Below, piece by piece: positions 41,594 to 50,683 of a stretch of DNA of 51,011 nt; position 1 is the stretch's first letter; every line of letters starts with the position of its first letter. Source of the DNA: Desulfobacteraceae bacterium (GTDB taxonomy: Bacteria; Desulfobacterota; Desulfobacteria; Desulfobacterales; RPRI01). The position numbers were made by a program, and so were the translations under genes. The notes beneath the pieces were generated by a model. The model had not been told where the DNA came from. It was given only the letters and a program-made list of their open reading frames with translations, and ran no database searches. Location of the stretch: positions 1 through 51,011 of the forward strand of contig JAABQB010000020.1 of NCBI GenBank assembly GCA_011391695.1, in the 5' to 3' direction.

Positions 41594-42682
41594 TTATTCT
41601 TTCTCCTTGGGAATATTTTCTGATAATTTTGCAACTTCTTCAAGAAGAACATCCACAAGCATCTCCTGGGGAAACTTCTTTACAACTTTCCCCTTTTTGA
41701 AAAGTATGCCAGTGCCATCTCCCCCTGCAACACCGATATCAGCCTCTTTAGCCTCACCAGGCCCGTTAACAACACATCCCATAACTGCCAGCTTAACATA
41801 GACAGGGTTCTTCAAAAGGGCTTTTTCGACACGCTCAACAATATCAAAAAGGTTTATGTTGCACCGGCCGCATGTGGGGCAGGATATAATTTCGGGGCCG
41901 CGCTTTCTTATATCAAGAGCCTTTAATATCTCATACCCCGCCCGGACTTCTTCAACCGGATCTCTTGTTAACGATACACGAATCGTATCGCCGATACCTT
42001 CTGCAAGAAGCATCCCGATTCCAAGAGCCGATTTGACAATTCCCGGGAAAAGGGCGCCTGCTTCTGTGACCCCGACATGCAGGGGAAGATCGGTTTTTCG
42101 GGAAAGAAGCCTGTAAGCTTCAACTGTCCTGAACACGTCCGATGCTTTTATTGATATCTTCATCTCATGAAAATCAAGAGATCTCAATTGCTCAACATGC
42201 CGTACAGCGCTTTCAACCATTGCCTCGGGAGCGGCGCCATTATACTTTTTCAGAAGAGCCTTTTCAAGAGAGCCGGAATTAACCCCTATTCTAATCGGTA
42301 TGTTAAAATCTTTTGCACAGTCAACAACCTTTTTTATTTTTGCTGCTGCGCCTATGTTCCCGGGATTTATTCTCAGGCCGTCAGCGCCTGCCTTCGCTGA
42401 AGCAATTGCAAGACGGTAATCAAAATGTATGTCGGCTATGATAGGAATTGAAATTTGCTTCTTTATCATTGAAATTGCGCGGGCAGACTCCATATCCGGT
42501 ACGGCAACTCTAACTATTTCACAACCTGCCTCTTCAAGCTGCCTGATCTGCGCAACTGTTGCTTCAATATCGCAGGTAAAAGTATTCGTCATGGACTGCA
42601 CCGAGACCGGGGCATTCCCGCCAACCTTAACACCGCCGACAGATATCTGCCGGGTTTTTTTTCTCTGAATTGAAAACGGCAT
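41594..42682 (-). CDS. ispG: 4-hydroxy-3-methylbut-2-enyl-diphosphate synthase (IspG)
   Basis: 362-residue 4Fe-4S enzyme of the MEP isoprenoid pathway, converting MEcPP to HMBPP. The TIM-barrel half starts with SVQSMTNTFTCDIEATVAQI; the cluster ligands are in ISCPTCGRCNINLF and VMGCVVNGPGEAKEADIGVAGG. The length matches the single-TIM bacterial form. It is the first gene of the ispG-proS-rel run. Confidence 0.96.
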   Translation of the reverse strand: MPFSIQRKKTRQISVGGVKVGGNAPVSVQSMTNTFTCDIEATVAQIRQLEEAGCEIVRVAVPDMESARAISMIKKQISIPIIADIHFDYRLAIASAKAGADGLRINPGNIGAAAKIKKVVDCAKDFNIPIRIGVNSGSLEKALLKKYNGAAPEAMVESAVRHVEQLRSLDFHEMKISIKASDVFRTVEAYRLLSRKTDLPLHVGVTEAGALFPGIVKSALGIGMLLAEGIGDTIRVSLTRDPVEEVRAGYEILKALDIRKRGPEIISCPTCGRCNINLFDIVERVEKALLKNPVYVKLAVMGCVVNGPGEAKEADIGVAGGDGTGILFKKGKVVKKFPQEMLVDVLLEEVAKLSENIPKEKE

Positions 42683-42724
42683 AAAACGTTACCGGAATAG
42701 AGTTTTTGAGCATTTTTTTACTTA

Positions 42725-43060
42725 ATGGATTATCTTTTACTATCAGACAGTTTGTTCATATTCAAGTTAATTTACGGATTAGTGGATCGGTGTCAGGGTC
42801 CGGGTTACTCCGGGGCAGATATTGAGCGATACCTTGGTGTTACAAACTCTTGCGTGACGCGGTTGATATCAGCAGATGGAAAACAGGATACAGATGACAT
42901 CCTCTATTCTCTCTCCAAGCCACTTTTTTTACGCCGCATGCTGTATCGACGCAACGGCTCGTTTTTCGAGAATTTGAGTCAAACCTCGTCTGAATGGAAA
43001 CAGGAACAGGCTGAATCGGCAATGAACAGAAAACCTCCGGAGGATATAAAGAGGATATAA
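42725..43060 (+). pseudogene. C-terminal fragment of a REP-associated (IS200-like) tyrosine transposase
   Basis: The frame has 111 codons, and only residues about 25-60 are recognisable: GYSGADIERYLGVTNSCVTRLISADGK resembles the C-terminal helix-turn-helix of REP-associated tyrosine transposases (pattern GxSGREIxxYLGxxxSSVSRL). The catalytic HUH domain is missing and no start signal is present, so it is a remnant. Its presence is consistent with the REP pair and single REP unit elsewhere in the window. Confidence 0.5.
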
Positions 43061-43156
43061 ATCAGATATTGAACAACTTAATTTAAATAATAATATCAAA
43101 TAGATTTATGAATTAAATTAGAATTTGACATTGACACTCTCAGGAATTTACTGATA

Positions 43157-43405
43157 TTGAGAGGAAACTATTCAACATATCGTTGGGAGGAAGATAGAAT
43201 TGAGTTCGAATTTGACAGTCATTCGTTCAAAGCGCACGGCCATGATCCATCCATCGTTGATGTCATTATTTGCTGGAAACACAATTGGAGGGAATGCCCC
43301 ATAAAAAAGAAGAAAATCCCAACAAGGCAAATGCAGCCGCCAAAAAGCGGCGCGCCTGATTTGCAACGTGATACTGTAAATAAAAATTTGAACCAAAATT
43401 TATAA
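43157..43405 (+). pseudogene. C-terminal fragment of a nuclease-like protein
   Basis: The 82-codon frame contains IEFEFDSHSFKAHGHDPSIVDVIICWKHNWRECP, a pattern (IEFEF, S-x-F-x-x-HGHDP, D-x-I-x-CW-x-H-x-W-x-x-CP) that I remember from uncharacterised proteins with a restriction-endonuclease-like core. The N-terminal part is missing and the TTG start has no ribosome-binding site. It lies in the same scar as the transposase fragment. Confidence 0.4.
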
Positions 43406-43411
43406 ACCCAT

Positions 43412-44002
43412 ATGCAACAGCGTCGAGCCTATCCTCTGTCACAATTACTGACGATCATAATCACAAATATGATCCCGCTCTATAACGTCCTGTATCATGG
43501 ATGGAGCAGTTTCAAACTAATTCTTCTGTTTATCGCTGAGGGCGCAATCGTTGTCCTGATGGATTCGATCAAGCACTTCTTCATTCCGAAAAATATGCAA
43601 AAGGGTGTTCTCGTTTTTGAGTTTGTTTTTCTCTTTTTCTTCGGTTTTTTTGCCATCTTGATCTATGGTCGGGATGTGAACAGTTCGGATCTGCTGGAAA
43701 CGATCCAATCTTCCTTTCAGGCCGTAAAGGATATTCAGTTCTGGCCGGTTGTCAGTATTTTCGTGATGCGGCTGTCTCGCACGATACAGGAGCTGATGGC
43801 TTCAGGTGTCTTAGGCGGTGGCAAACGACAACCGCTCTTCTATAGCGGGGACGGATGGGTGCTTCTGCTTTTTTTTCTTGTCATGATTGCGCCGTTCATT
43901 GCCGACAAAAGTCCCAACCCCATGACCGGCCTGATAGCCGTCATCGTGCTCAAAACGCTGGGTGAGGTCTTTATGCTCCGGGCACAACGGATAACCAAAT
44001 GA
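43412..44002 (+). CDS. Membrane protein, DUF6498-like
   Basis: 196-residue protein with five or six membrane segments (about 12-30, 36-55, 64-85, 112-130, 148-165, 170-185). The N-terminal pattern TNMIPLYNVLYHGWSSFKLILLFIAEGAIVVLMDSIK resembles the DUF6498 membrane family. Function unknown. It begins seven bases after the nuclease-like fragment and is convergent with the cyclase gene; the tail end is followed by GGGGTCAGACTTGTC, a sequence commonly seen next to REP-associated transposases. Confidence 0.6.
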   Translation: MQQRRAYPLSQLLTIIITNMIPLYNVLYHGWSSFKLILLFIAEGAIVVLMDSIKHFFIPKNMQKGVLVFEFVFLFFFGFFAILIYGRDVNSSDLLETIQSSFQAVKDIQFWPVVSIFVMRLSRTIQELMASGVLGGGKRQPLFYSGDGWVLLLFFLVMIAPFIADKSPNPMTGLIAVIVLKTLGEVFMLRAQRITK

Positions 44003-44067
44003 CATTTGACGAAGTTTGGGGTCAGACTTGTCTATAGAGGGTCAATCAGGGGCGTTGTTGAACCGAA

Positions 44068-46197
44068 TTATAATTTTTCAAGATCGCCATTTGCCCTCTC
44101 CTGGTCGAAGGGATCACCAAGATCCACCGGATCTTCCATCGTCTGGAGCACATACATCGGAAAGCGGCCGAAGTTCTTGGCGAGGGGCATTTCTCCGACG
44201 TACTCACAGAGGCAGTCCTTCAGGTCCATGGCCGCTGAGAGGGCGGCAAATGCCTGACTGACATAGATTTTGCCTGGCGGCGTGATGGGCTCGATTCGGG
44301 CGGTGTTGTTGACATGGGTGCCAAAGCAGTTCCGGTGCCCCGTTACAGGATCCCGTCCGATATATACCGGACCTGTATGGAGGGCCACGCGAAGATTCAG
44401 ATCCGGGGGCAGATCAAGGCTGGCCCAATCGGTGTGGCCGACTTGTTTCACCAGCGCCCTGCTAAAGCAGATCGCATCCTGGGCTTTCCGGAAGACCATG
44501 AAAAGGCCGTCGCCCCAGGTGTTCTTTATGGCTGGACGGACCTTGAGCTCTGCTTCCAATGCTCCAATCGCCCCAAGGAAATAGGAGACGAAAGAGGGCA
44601 CTTGGCGCTCCTTGATCTGACTGAAATGCACGACGTCTGCAAAGAGCATGACCATAACCTGGGATTTGAGACCGTCGCGGAGAGCAGGCGCACTCCGGGC
44701 GGGGCGGCGATGCTCCAGCTTATTGATGATCACGGACTCCATTTCACGGAGATCGATGATTTCCGGCGAGTGGCCGAGCTTCTTCCACTTGGACAGGATC
44801 GTTGAAATGCTGCCCGTGGCCTCACTGGCCTGGCCGTCCCAAACGACGAGGGTCTTCAGTTCGCAGCGCAGCTGGCGAGCCCGGATCAAGCCCAGTCCGA
44901 GTAGGATCTGATTGGCATAGGAGAAGACCACGCTGCCCTCATCCAGGCGCTGGGGGCTGGCCAGAATTACCCTCCGGGCTTTTTCGAGCACGTTGTCAAA
45001 ACGGCTTGTCCAATCCATGTCCTCACGGATGGCCACACTATCAGCCAGGAACTCATCCCGGCCATACGGCAGTAACACGTGGCTTTCACCACCCATTGCT
45101 TGCACCGCCTCGTGAAAAAGGATGGGAGCTCCACAGGCGGCAGTGGCAAAGCCCGCCTCGACATGAAGGCTGGAAAGGCGTTTACGGATGATTCGGGCAA
45201 CGGTTTCGGCAAGGGCGGGCGGGAAACGTGGTGTCTTGCGATCCGGAAAGTCGATCATATGGCCCGCGAACACTATCACCCTGGGAGCGGGAAGAACAGA
45301 TTCAAGGGTGGTGACATCCTGATGGAGCAGTTCGAGGATGCTTCGGTTCAAATAACGGACTTCTGCAACGTCGCTGATCCTCTCTCGCCCTATTTCCGCT
45401 ATTTCCCGGCAGTAGCCGAATCCCTCGCTGAAGCGGAGCTGGAGCATTGCCGTGATACCAAGGATCGCCAAATACCAGAAAGGATCTGTGCCATCCGCCC
45501 GTGCCCGTTGCAGGAGGTCCCGGGCTCCCATTTCTATCTGGGTCGCCATCTCAGATGCGGTATCGACAAAGCCCAACTCCAGGGCCAGCCATGCCGCGTG
45601 GATGCCGCTCCATACGCCCCGGCTGCTGCGATAGGCCTCTTCGTAGAGCTGGAAGGCGCGCAGAAGACACTTCCGGAGCATTCCCGGATCCTTTGCTCGC
45701 TCGCCGTAGTCCCGGTACGCTCTGGCTAAAGGCGCAAGGGTTCCCTGGTCCCGATTGCCTTCCCGCAGAAGCTGGGTAAGCACCGTCAGGGCTTCTCCAG
45801 GAGCGCCGGTGCGGATAAGGGTTAGGGCCTGGAGCTGGCGCAGCTGCACATCTTCCGGAAAATCCAGTCGGGCCCGTTTAACCAGGTCGTACGCGAAGAT
45901 GGGCTCGCCCTGTTTCAGCAAGTTTTCGATATCCAGGCGCGTCTGCAAAAGATCTCTTTCCGGAGTGCGTGGCAGCTCAATGTTGATACCTGCTTCCAGC
46001 AGGACTTCCAGATTCTCCCGTGCCGCGGCCAGTGCGTGAGTCCTCTGCTCATTGGTGAGAGCATCAAAACCAAGACCCTGGCGACGGATCTGCCACAGTT
46101 CATCGGGGTATTGTCGTACGAGATCACGATGCACCTGACCGGCCAGAACTTCAAGAAGCTCCTGATAGCGGGAAGGGTTCAAGAATTCGGATGTCAT
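44068..46197 (-). CDS. TPR/TRAFs-binding, SLOG-like and class III nucleotidyl cyclase protein
   Basis: 709-residue signalling protein. Residues about 80-300 are alpha-helical TPR-like, with YRSSRGVWSGIHAAWLALELG as in TRAFs-binding domains; 305-420 form a Rossmann-like region (VIVFAGHMIDFPD, RFPP, GFATAACGAPILFHEA, HVLLPYGRDEF) resembling SLOG-type nucleotide sensors; 515-690 form a class III cyclase with metal Asp521 and Asp563 and transition-state Asn630 and Arg634. The base-specifying Lys and Asp positions are Asn559 and Asn623, so ATP versus GTP cannot be assigned. The ATG at 46197 is preferred to an upstream start. The base composition is clearly more GC-rich than its neighbours, suggesting transfer. 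Confidence 0.82.
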   Translation of the reverse strand: MTSEFLNPSRYQELLEVLAGQVHRDLVRQYPDELWQIRRQGLGFDALTNEQRTHALAAARENLEVLLEAGINIELPRTPERDLLQTRLDIENLLKQGEPIFAYDLVKRARLDFPEDVQLRQLQALTLIRTGAPGEALTVLTQLLREGNRDQGTLAPLARAYRDYGERAKDPGMLRKCLLRAFQLYEEAYRSSRGVWSGIHAAWLALELGFVDTASEMATQIEMGARDLLQRARADGTDPFWYLAILGITAMLQLRFSEGFGYCREIAEIGRERISDVAEVRYLNRSILELLHQDVTTLESVLPAPRVIVFAGHMIDFPDRKTPRFPPALAETVARIIRKRLSSLHVEAGFATAACGAPILFHEAVQAMGGESHVLLPYGRDEFLADSVAIREDMDWTSRFDNVLEKARRVILASPQRLDEGSVVFSYANQILLGLGLIRARQLRCELKTLVVWDGQASEATGSISTILSKWKKLGHSPEIIDLREMESVIINKLEHRRPARSAPALRDGLKSQVMVMLFADVVHFSQIKERQVPSFVSYFLGAIGALEAELKVRPAIKNTWGDGLFMVFRKAQDAICFSRALVKQVGHTDWASLDLPPDLNLRVALHTGPVYIGRDPVTGHRNCFGTHVNNTARIEPITPPGKIYVSQAFAALSAAMDLKDCLCEYVGEMPLAKNFGRFPMYVLQTMEDPVDLGDPFDQERANGDLEKL

Positions 46198-46589
46198 GAG
46201 ATAGATAACTTCCTTTTGGAGTGAAAACCCGTCAATATTGTTGCCTCGTGAGAGAGGCAAGTATCCCGAATCATATCGTTGATACCTTTACGCATCTCGC
46301 GTTGATAACATATTGTTTCTACACGGCGAGTATAGGTAGGCTGATTTTGCTTGTCAAGGGATATTATGAGAGGTAAATATACAACAAAGCACTGCGGCTT
46401 GAAGGGTGAATCATAGAAAAAACAAAATCGAAAGTTGGCGCATAAAGAAAGGCCAACCGGATCTTGTGTTTCGGGGTAATATGAATTATAATCTGCAATT
46501 AAAGATGTTGAGGAATAAAAAAGATTATAGTGAAAGATATCACCTGAAACTTAAATTTTTGAGCCATTATATACGGGAGGACACATAGC
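46198..46589. other. Intergenic region with the cyclase promoter and a leader hairpin
   Basis: 392 bases. On the minus strand lies a near-consensus promoter (46329-46357) and, in the presumed leader, a 7-bp hairpin TTGCCTC/GAGGCAA (46243-46262). The open frame at 46406-46588 (60 basic residues) is not credible. The ribosome-binding site GGGAGG for the next gene lies just before 46590. Confidence 0.6.
46329..46357 (-). promoter_or_regulatory. Near-consensus promoter of the cyclase gene
   Basis: On the minus strand TTGACA (46352-46357) and TATACT (46329-46334) are separated by exactly 17 bases. Transcription should start near 46322, leaving a leader of about 125 bases with a stem-loop. Confidence 0.75.
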
Positions 46590-46979
46590 ATGACTGAAAA
46601 AAACAACCTGCTTGATAAGGAAATATTGAGCCGTGTTACAGATAACGAACTCTCATGCATATCAGCTTTTGAGATAGCAGGGAAATTTAATATCCCGGCA
46701 AAAGATATCGGGGAAGCCGCGGACAGGCTCAAGCTAAAACTCGTTAATTGCCAGCTGGGATTATTCGGTTACAAACCGAATAAGAAAATCGTAAAAGCCC
46801 GGGAGGCTGTTTCTGAAGAACTAAAAGCTGCCATAAACAAATCCCTTACCGGCGGAAAACTCTCCTGCATCAAATCATGGGGAATTGCAGCCGATTTGAA
46901 GATATCAAGATTTTCGGTAAGTTGCTCATGTGAAGCACTGGGAATAAAAATCAACGAATGTCAGCTTGGAGCTTTTTAA
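46590..46979 (+). CDS. Small protein with two tandem copies of an LSC-CQLG domain
   Basis: 129 residues. Residues about 18-60 (ELSCISAFEIAGKFNI ... LVNCQLGLFG) and 88-129 (KLSCIKSWGIAADLKI ... INECQLGAF) are copies of one helical motif, LSCI-x-IA-x(n)-CQLG-x-F, which looks like a small winged-helix or homeodomain-like fold. I remember similar CQLG-ended proteins in sulfate reducers but no function. AGGAGG-like GGGAGG precedes the ATG. A DNA- or protein-binding role is inference. Confidence 0.72.
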   Translation: MTEKNNLLDKEILSRVTDNELSCISAFEIAGKFNIPAKDIGEAADRLKLKLVNCQLGLFGYKPNKKIVKAREAVSEELKAAINKSLTGGKLSCIKSWGIAADLKISRFSVSCSCEALGIKINECQLGAF

Positions 46980-46997
46980 CTGAACTCCACAAGGGAA

Positions 46998-47624
46998 TCA
47001 TCCATATCCTGCAAAAGGATTATACTTTTTCTCAGCGCCGATGGTTGTTTCAGGGCCGTGTCCGGTAAAAACCCTCACATCATCTCCAAGCACAAACAGC
47101 TTCTTCCGTATGCTTGAAATAAGAGTATCAAAATCACCACCCGGAAAATCGGTGCGCCCTATGGAACCGGCAAACAGTGTATCCCCGACAAAAACGAATC
47201 CGTCCGAATAAAGAGATATGCCTCCAGGGGAGTGCCCCGGTGTATGTATAACTTTCAGAGTAATATCGCCGAATTTTAGTTCGTCGCCATCTTTTAACAT
47301 GAGGTCCGGAGGAGGAGAATCTTCGCCATTCATACCCCATGCGGATGCACTCTGTGAAATATAACCAAGCATTGGAGCATCAAGACTGTGTATCAGGATA
47401 TCCGCGCCTGTCGCATCCTTCATCCTCTTGTTACCACCGACATGGTCAAAATGCCCGTGAGTGTTTATGATATATTTTACTTTAAGCTTCAGACCGGCAA
47501 GCGTCAGCAAAATTTTGTCGGGCTCATCTCCCGGATCAATTACAGCCGCTTCCCTGGTGTTTTCGCATCCTACAATAAAACAGTTTGCCATAATAGGCCC
47601 GACCGACAAATTCTTTATTATCAA
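46998..47624 (-). CDS. MBL-fold hydrolase, glyoxalase II-like
   Basis: 208-residue metallo-beta-lactamase-fold hydrolase. HGHFDHVGGN near residue 55 holds the metal ligands, with HTPGHSPGGISLY and FVGDTLFAGSIGRTDFPGGD as the later motifs and FTGHGPETTIGAEKKYNPF at the end, the pattern of the short GloB-like family. The start is TTG, five bases after AGGAGG. Thiolesterase activity is likely in the family but unproven here. It follows nusB by about 95 bases containing a degenerate tandem repeat. Confidence 0.85.
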   Translation of the reverse strand: MIIKNLSVGPIMANCFIVGCENTREAAVIDPGDEPDKILLTLAGLKLKVKYIINTHGHFDHVGGNKRMKDATGADILIHSLDAPMLGYISQSASAWGMNGEDSPPPDLMLKDGDELKFGDITLKVIHTPGHSPGGISLYSDGFVFVGDTLFAGSIGRTDFPGGDFDTLISSIRKKLFVLGDDVRVFTGHGPETTIGAEKKYNPFAGYG

Positions 47625-47629
47625 ATCAA

Positions 47630-47712
47630 CCTCCTGGATAGGCTGTAGGCTATCAGGCTATAGGCCGTTAGAGTTTTTCGGTAAGAACCACCCTCCTCAG
47701 CTGACAGCCTAA
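47630..47712. repeat. Degenerate TAGGCTGTAGGCTAT-type repeat
   Basis: Between the MBL gene and nusB the sequence GATAGGCTGTAGGCTATCAG is followed by GCTATAGGCCG and, in opposite sense, CTGACAGCCTA and TCAGTCTACAG. It is a short degenerate repeat with partial inverted symmetry. No gene. Confidence 0.4.
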
Positions 47713-47718
47713 ACACCT

Positions 47719-48159
47719 TCAGTCTACAGTCTTATCAGTTATTTTAATTGTTTCTTTTTCTATTGCATCCCGGATACTGTCAAGTATGCCGTTTATAAAT
47801 GGCCCCGACTCTTCAGTCCCGTATTTTTTCCCTATATCAATAGCTTCATTTATAGACACTTTAGAAGGAATATCAGCGCACCAGAGAAGTTCGTAAATGG
47901 CAATTCTCATGATGTTCCTGTCAACACAGGACATCCGGCTGATTTTCCAGTTGCTTGAAAACTTTTCAATTATGGAATCTATTTCGTTCCCTTCAGATAC
48001 AACGCCTTTCACGAGCCTGTGAAAGAAAGGAAGGATATCTTCGGCCGGATTGAAATTTATGCAGAAGCTTTTTAAAACTTCTTCAGAATTATCATGGCAG
48101 TTATCCATATAGAAAAGAGCCTGCATGGCAAGCTCCCTCGACCTTCGACGACTTCCCAT
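47719..48159 (-). CDS. nusB: Transcription antitermination factor NusB
   Basis: 146-residue helical RNA-binding protein that takes part in rRNA antitermination with NusE. The N-terminal SRRRSRELAMQALFYMD and the core VDRNIMRIAIYELLW, PSKVSINEAIDIGKKYGTEESGPFINGILD are diagnostic. Its ATG lies two bases after the ribH stop, so the pair is probably translationally coupled, a common ribH-nusB arrangement. Confidence 0.96.
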   Translation of the reverse strand: MGSRRRSRELAMQALFYMDNCHDNSEEVLKSFCINFNPAEDILPFFHRLVKGVVSEGNEIDSIIEKFSSNWKISRMSCVDRNIMRIAIYELLWCADIPSKVSINEAIDIGKKYGTEESGPFINGILDSIRDAIEKETIKITDKTVD

Positions 48160-48161
48160 TG

Positions 48162-48635
48162 TTACGCTTTATCGACTATTTCAACAAGGTTTGCCATTTC
48201 AATGGCAGAAATTGCCGCGCTCCAGCCCTTGTTCCCTGCTTTCGTACCGGCGCGCTCAATCGCCTGTTCAATATTATCGGCTGTTATTATTCCGAAGATA
48301 ACGGGAATCCCGGTTTCCAGGCTTACCATTGCAATCCCTTTCGAAACTTCCGCGCTTACATAATCAAAATGCGGCGTTGCGCCGCGGATGACCGCTCCGA
48401 GACATATAACAGCATTATGTCGTTTTTTTCTTGCAATTAACTTTGCGAGCAGCGGAATTTCAAATGAACCCGGCACCTTTACTATTTCGATATCAGCCTC
48501 TGCCGCGCCGGAACGCAAAAGGGCGTCAACGGCTCCTCCGACAAGCTTATCGGTTATAAAATCATTAAACCGGCTTGCAATAATTGCAAATTTTTTACCC
48601 TCGGCAAGAAGTTTGGCTTCTATAATCTTAGGCAT
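48162..48635 (-). CDS. ribH: 6,7-dimethyl-8-ribityllumazine synthase
   Basis: 157-residue enzyme of riboflavin synthesis, joining the pyrimidine and the four-carbon unit. [16 protein letters not shown] and [22 protein letters not shown] with the catalytic His are present, as is [42 protein letters not shown] precedes the ATG. It is between ribBA and nusB. Confidence 0.97.
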   Translation of the reverse strand: MPKIIEAKLLAEGKKFAIIASRFNDFITDKLVGGAVDALLRSGAAEADIEIVKVPGSFEIPLLAKLIARKKRHNAVICLGAVIRGATPHFDYVSAEVSKGIAMVSLETGIPVIFGIITADNIEQAIERAGTKAGNKGWSAAISAIEMANLVEIVDKA

Positions 48636-48674
48636 ATTTTCCTCCTGTTTTATCGGACTCCTCTGAATGAATAA

Positions 48675-49889
48675 TTATGGCGTTACATCGGCATTAATCA
48701 GATGTCCCATTTTTAACCGTTTACACTCCAGATAACCTTTATTATATCTATTTGGCTCAATTTCTATGCCAACCTGTTCTATAAGGCTAAGTCCATATCC
48801 TTCAAGCCCGACCATTTTTTTTGGATTGTTGGTAATAAGCCTCATCTTTCTTACACCAAGATCAACCAGAATCTGAGCTCCTATACCATAATTTCTCAAA
48901 TCCGGTTTAAACCCGAGTTTTTCATTCGCTTCAACAGTATCGTAACCCTGATCCTGGAGAGCATAAGCTTTAATCTTGTTCACCAGACCGATGCCCCGCC
49001 CTTCCTGGCGGATATAAAGCAGGACTCCGGCGCCTTCTTTTTGAATCATTTTCATGGACTTTTGTAGCTGATCGCCGCAGTCGCACCGCAGTGAACCGAA
49101 TATATCACCTGTAAGGCATTCGGAATGAACTCTCACAAGAACAGAACTTTCAGGATCAATTTCTCCTTTTACCATGGCAATGTGAAGAAAGTCATCAACA
49201 TCGTTTTCATATACTATTGCCCTGAACTCACCGGCATAGGAAGTCGGTATAACAGTTTCTGCTGCCCTCCTTACGAAGCTTTCTGTTCTCATCCTGTATT
49301 CGATGAGATCGGCTATGGTGCAAATACCTATCCTGTGCTTTTCGCTGAATTTTTCAAGCGCAGGCATTCTGGCCATCGATCCGTCTTCATCCATGATCTC
49401 GCAGATAACTCCGGCAGGCTTCAGACCGGCAAAGCGTGCCAGGTCGACAGAACCTTCAGTCTGGCCGGATCTTACCATGACACCCCCGGTTCTTGCCCTT
49501 AAAGGAAAAATATGCCCGGGCCTGACCAGGTCACTAGGTTTTGCATCATCAGCTATTGCAGTAAGAATTGTTGCGGCGCGATCAGCCGCAGAAATTCCGG
49601 TTGTAACACCGCATCTTGCCTCTATCGAAACAGTAAAACCCGTCTGGAATAATGAAGTATTATTTTCCACCATTGGAGGAAGATCAAGAGAATCGATTTT
49701 CTCACCGGTCATTGAAAGGCAGATAAGACCACGCCCGTGTTTTGCCATGAAATTAATTGCTTCGGGTGTTACTTTGTCGGCTGCCATGGTGAGATCCCCC
49801 TCATTTTCCCGGTCTTCATCATCGACCAGAATAACCATGCGCCCTTCTTTTATATCCTTAATAGCTTCTTCAATTGAAATAATCGGCAT
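48675..49889 (-). CDS. ribBA: Bifunctional 3,4-dihydroxy-2-butanone-4-phosphate synthase / GTP cyclohydrolase II
   Basis: 404-residue fusion for the two entry steps of riboflavin synthesis. The RibB part carries [27 protein letters not shown] and [17 protein letters not shown]; the RibA part carries the zinc motif [18 protein letters not shown] and [22 protein letters not shown]. Both halves look complete. It follows ribE by about 60 bases. Confidence 0.97.
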   Translation of the reverse strand: MPIISIEEAIKDIKEGRMVILVDDEDRENEGDLTMAADKVTPEAINFMAKHGRGLICLSMTGEKIDSLDLPPMVENNTSLFQTGFTVSIEARCGVTTGISAADRAATILTAIADDAKPSDLVRPGHIFPLRARTGGVMVRSGQTEGSVDLARFAGLKPAGVICEIMDEDGSMARMPALEKFSEKHRIGICTIADLIEYRMRTESFVRRAAETVIPTSYAGEFRAIVYENDVDDFLHIAMVKGEIDPESSVLVRVHSECLTGDIFGSLRCDCGDQLQKSMKMIQKEGAGVLLYIRQEGRGIGLVNKIKAYALQDQGYDTVEANEKLGFKPDLRNYGIGAQILVDLGVRKMRLITNNPKKMVGLEGYGLSLIEQVGIEIEPNRYNKGYLECKRLKMGHLINADVTP

Positions 49890-49949
49890 TTTAAAATAAC
49901 TATCTCCTGAAAATGAAATTTATATCACAACTCATGCTGCGATTGTTTT

Positions 49950-50612
49950 TTATATAAAGCCTGTTCTTGCTAAAAACTGCATATCTATAGAGGATGTTGA
50001 GGCCTTCTCTTTTTCACCGTTTAAACCTGAGCCAACAAAACGCTCAATATATTTTCCTATTAAATCTGTTTCGATGTTAACAAAAGCTCCTCTTTCCTTA
50101 AAACCCATTGTGGTGAGTTTCCCGGTATGAGGAATAATGCTTACTTCAAACCATCCTGCGTCACAGTTATTTACTGTCAGGCTGATCCCGTCAACTGCAA
50201 CAGAGCCTTTTTTTATTATGTACCGGGAAAGAGATTCCGGAACACCAACAGAAATCAGAACTGCATTGCCGTCCATTTTTTTCCTGGCAATTGTTCCTAA
50301 TCCGTCTATGTGACCGGAAACAAGATGCCCGTCAAGTCGGTCTGAAAGACGCAGAGCCCGTTCTATATTTACCCTCTCCCCCGTTACTGCATTACCAAGA
50401 GTTGTTTTCTCGAGCGTTTCAGGGGATACATCGATCTCAAAACGGCTTCTGTCAATTGCAACAACCGTCAAACATGCCCCGCTTACCGCGATACTGTCTC
50501 CTATGCCCGTACCTTCAAGGATAAAATCGGCATCAATGGCAAGCCGCTTCCCCTTCCCTGACGAACGAACCATGGCAATTCTGCCAAGCCCTTCAATTAT
50601 CCCTGTAAACAT
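49950..50612 (-). CDS. ribE: Riboflavin synthase, alpha chain
   Basis: 220-residue enzyme that dismutates lumazine to riboflavin. Two lumazine-binding repeats: MFTGIIEGLG with VSGACLTVV in the first and VSGHIDGLG with VDGISLTVN in the second. The length is usual, with a short C-terminal extension. It lies between ribD and ribBA. Confidence 0.96.
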   Translation of the reverse strand: MFTGIIEGLGRIAMVRSSGKGKRLAIDADFILEGTGIGDSIAVSGACLTVVAIDRSRFEIDVSPETLEKTTLGNAVTGERVNIERALRLSDRLDGHLVSGHIDGLGTIARKKMDGNAVLISVGVPESLSRYIIKKGSVAVDGISLTVNNCDAGWFEVSIIPHTGKLTTMGFKERGAFVNIETDLIGKYIERFVGSGLNGEKEKASTSSIDMQFLARTGFI

Positions 50613-50683
50613 ATAATTAACTATCCGGTCTCAATCATTTTTTCAAAGCAGGAACTATAAACCAGGAACCAGAAACTTTCTTA

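Noticed and set aside
44314-44805. Several long rightward frames under the cyclase gene (also 45079-45729 and 49303-49899)
   Set aside because: Antisense shadows of GC-rich or strongly biased coding sequence; the leftward proteins have clear domains.
46406-46588. 60-codon rightward frame before the duplicated-domain gene
   Set aside because: Basic low-information peptide, GTG overlapping its own potential ribosome-binding site, no family pattern.
49890-50683. FMN riboswitch in the riboflavin gene run
   Set aside because: The gaps between ribD, ribE and ribBA are too short and lack the conserved RFN sequence; the leader of ribD lies beyond the window edge.
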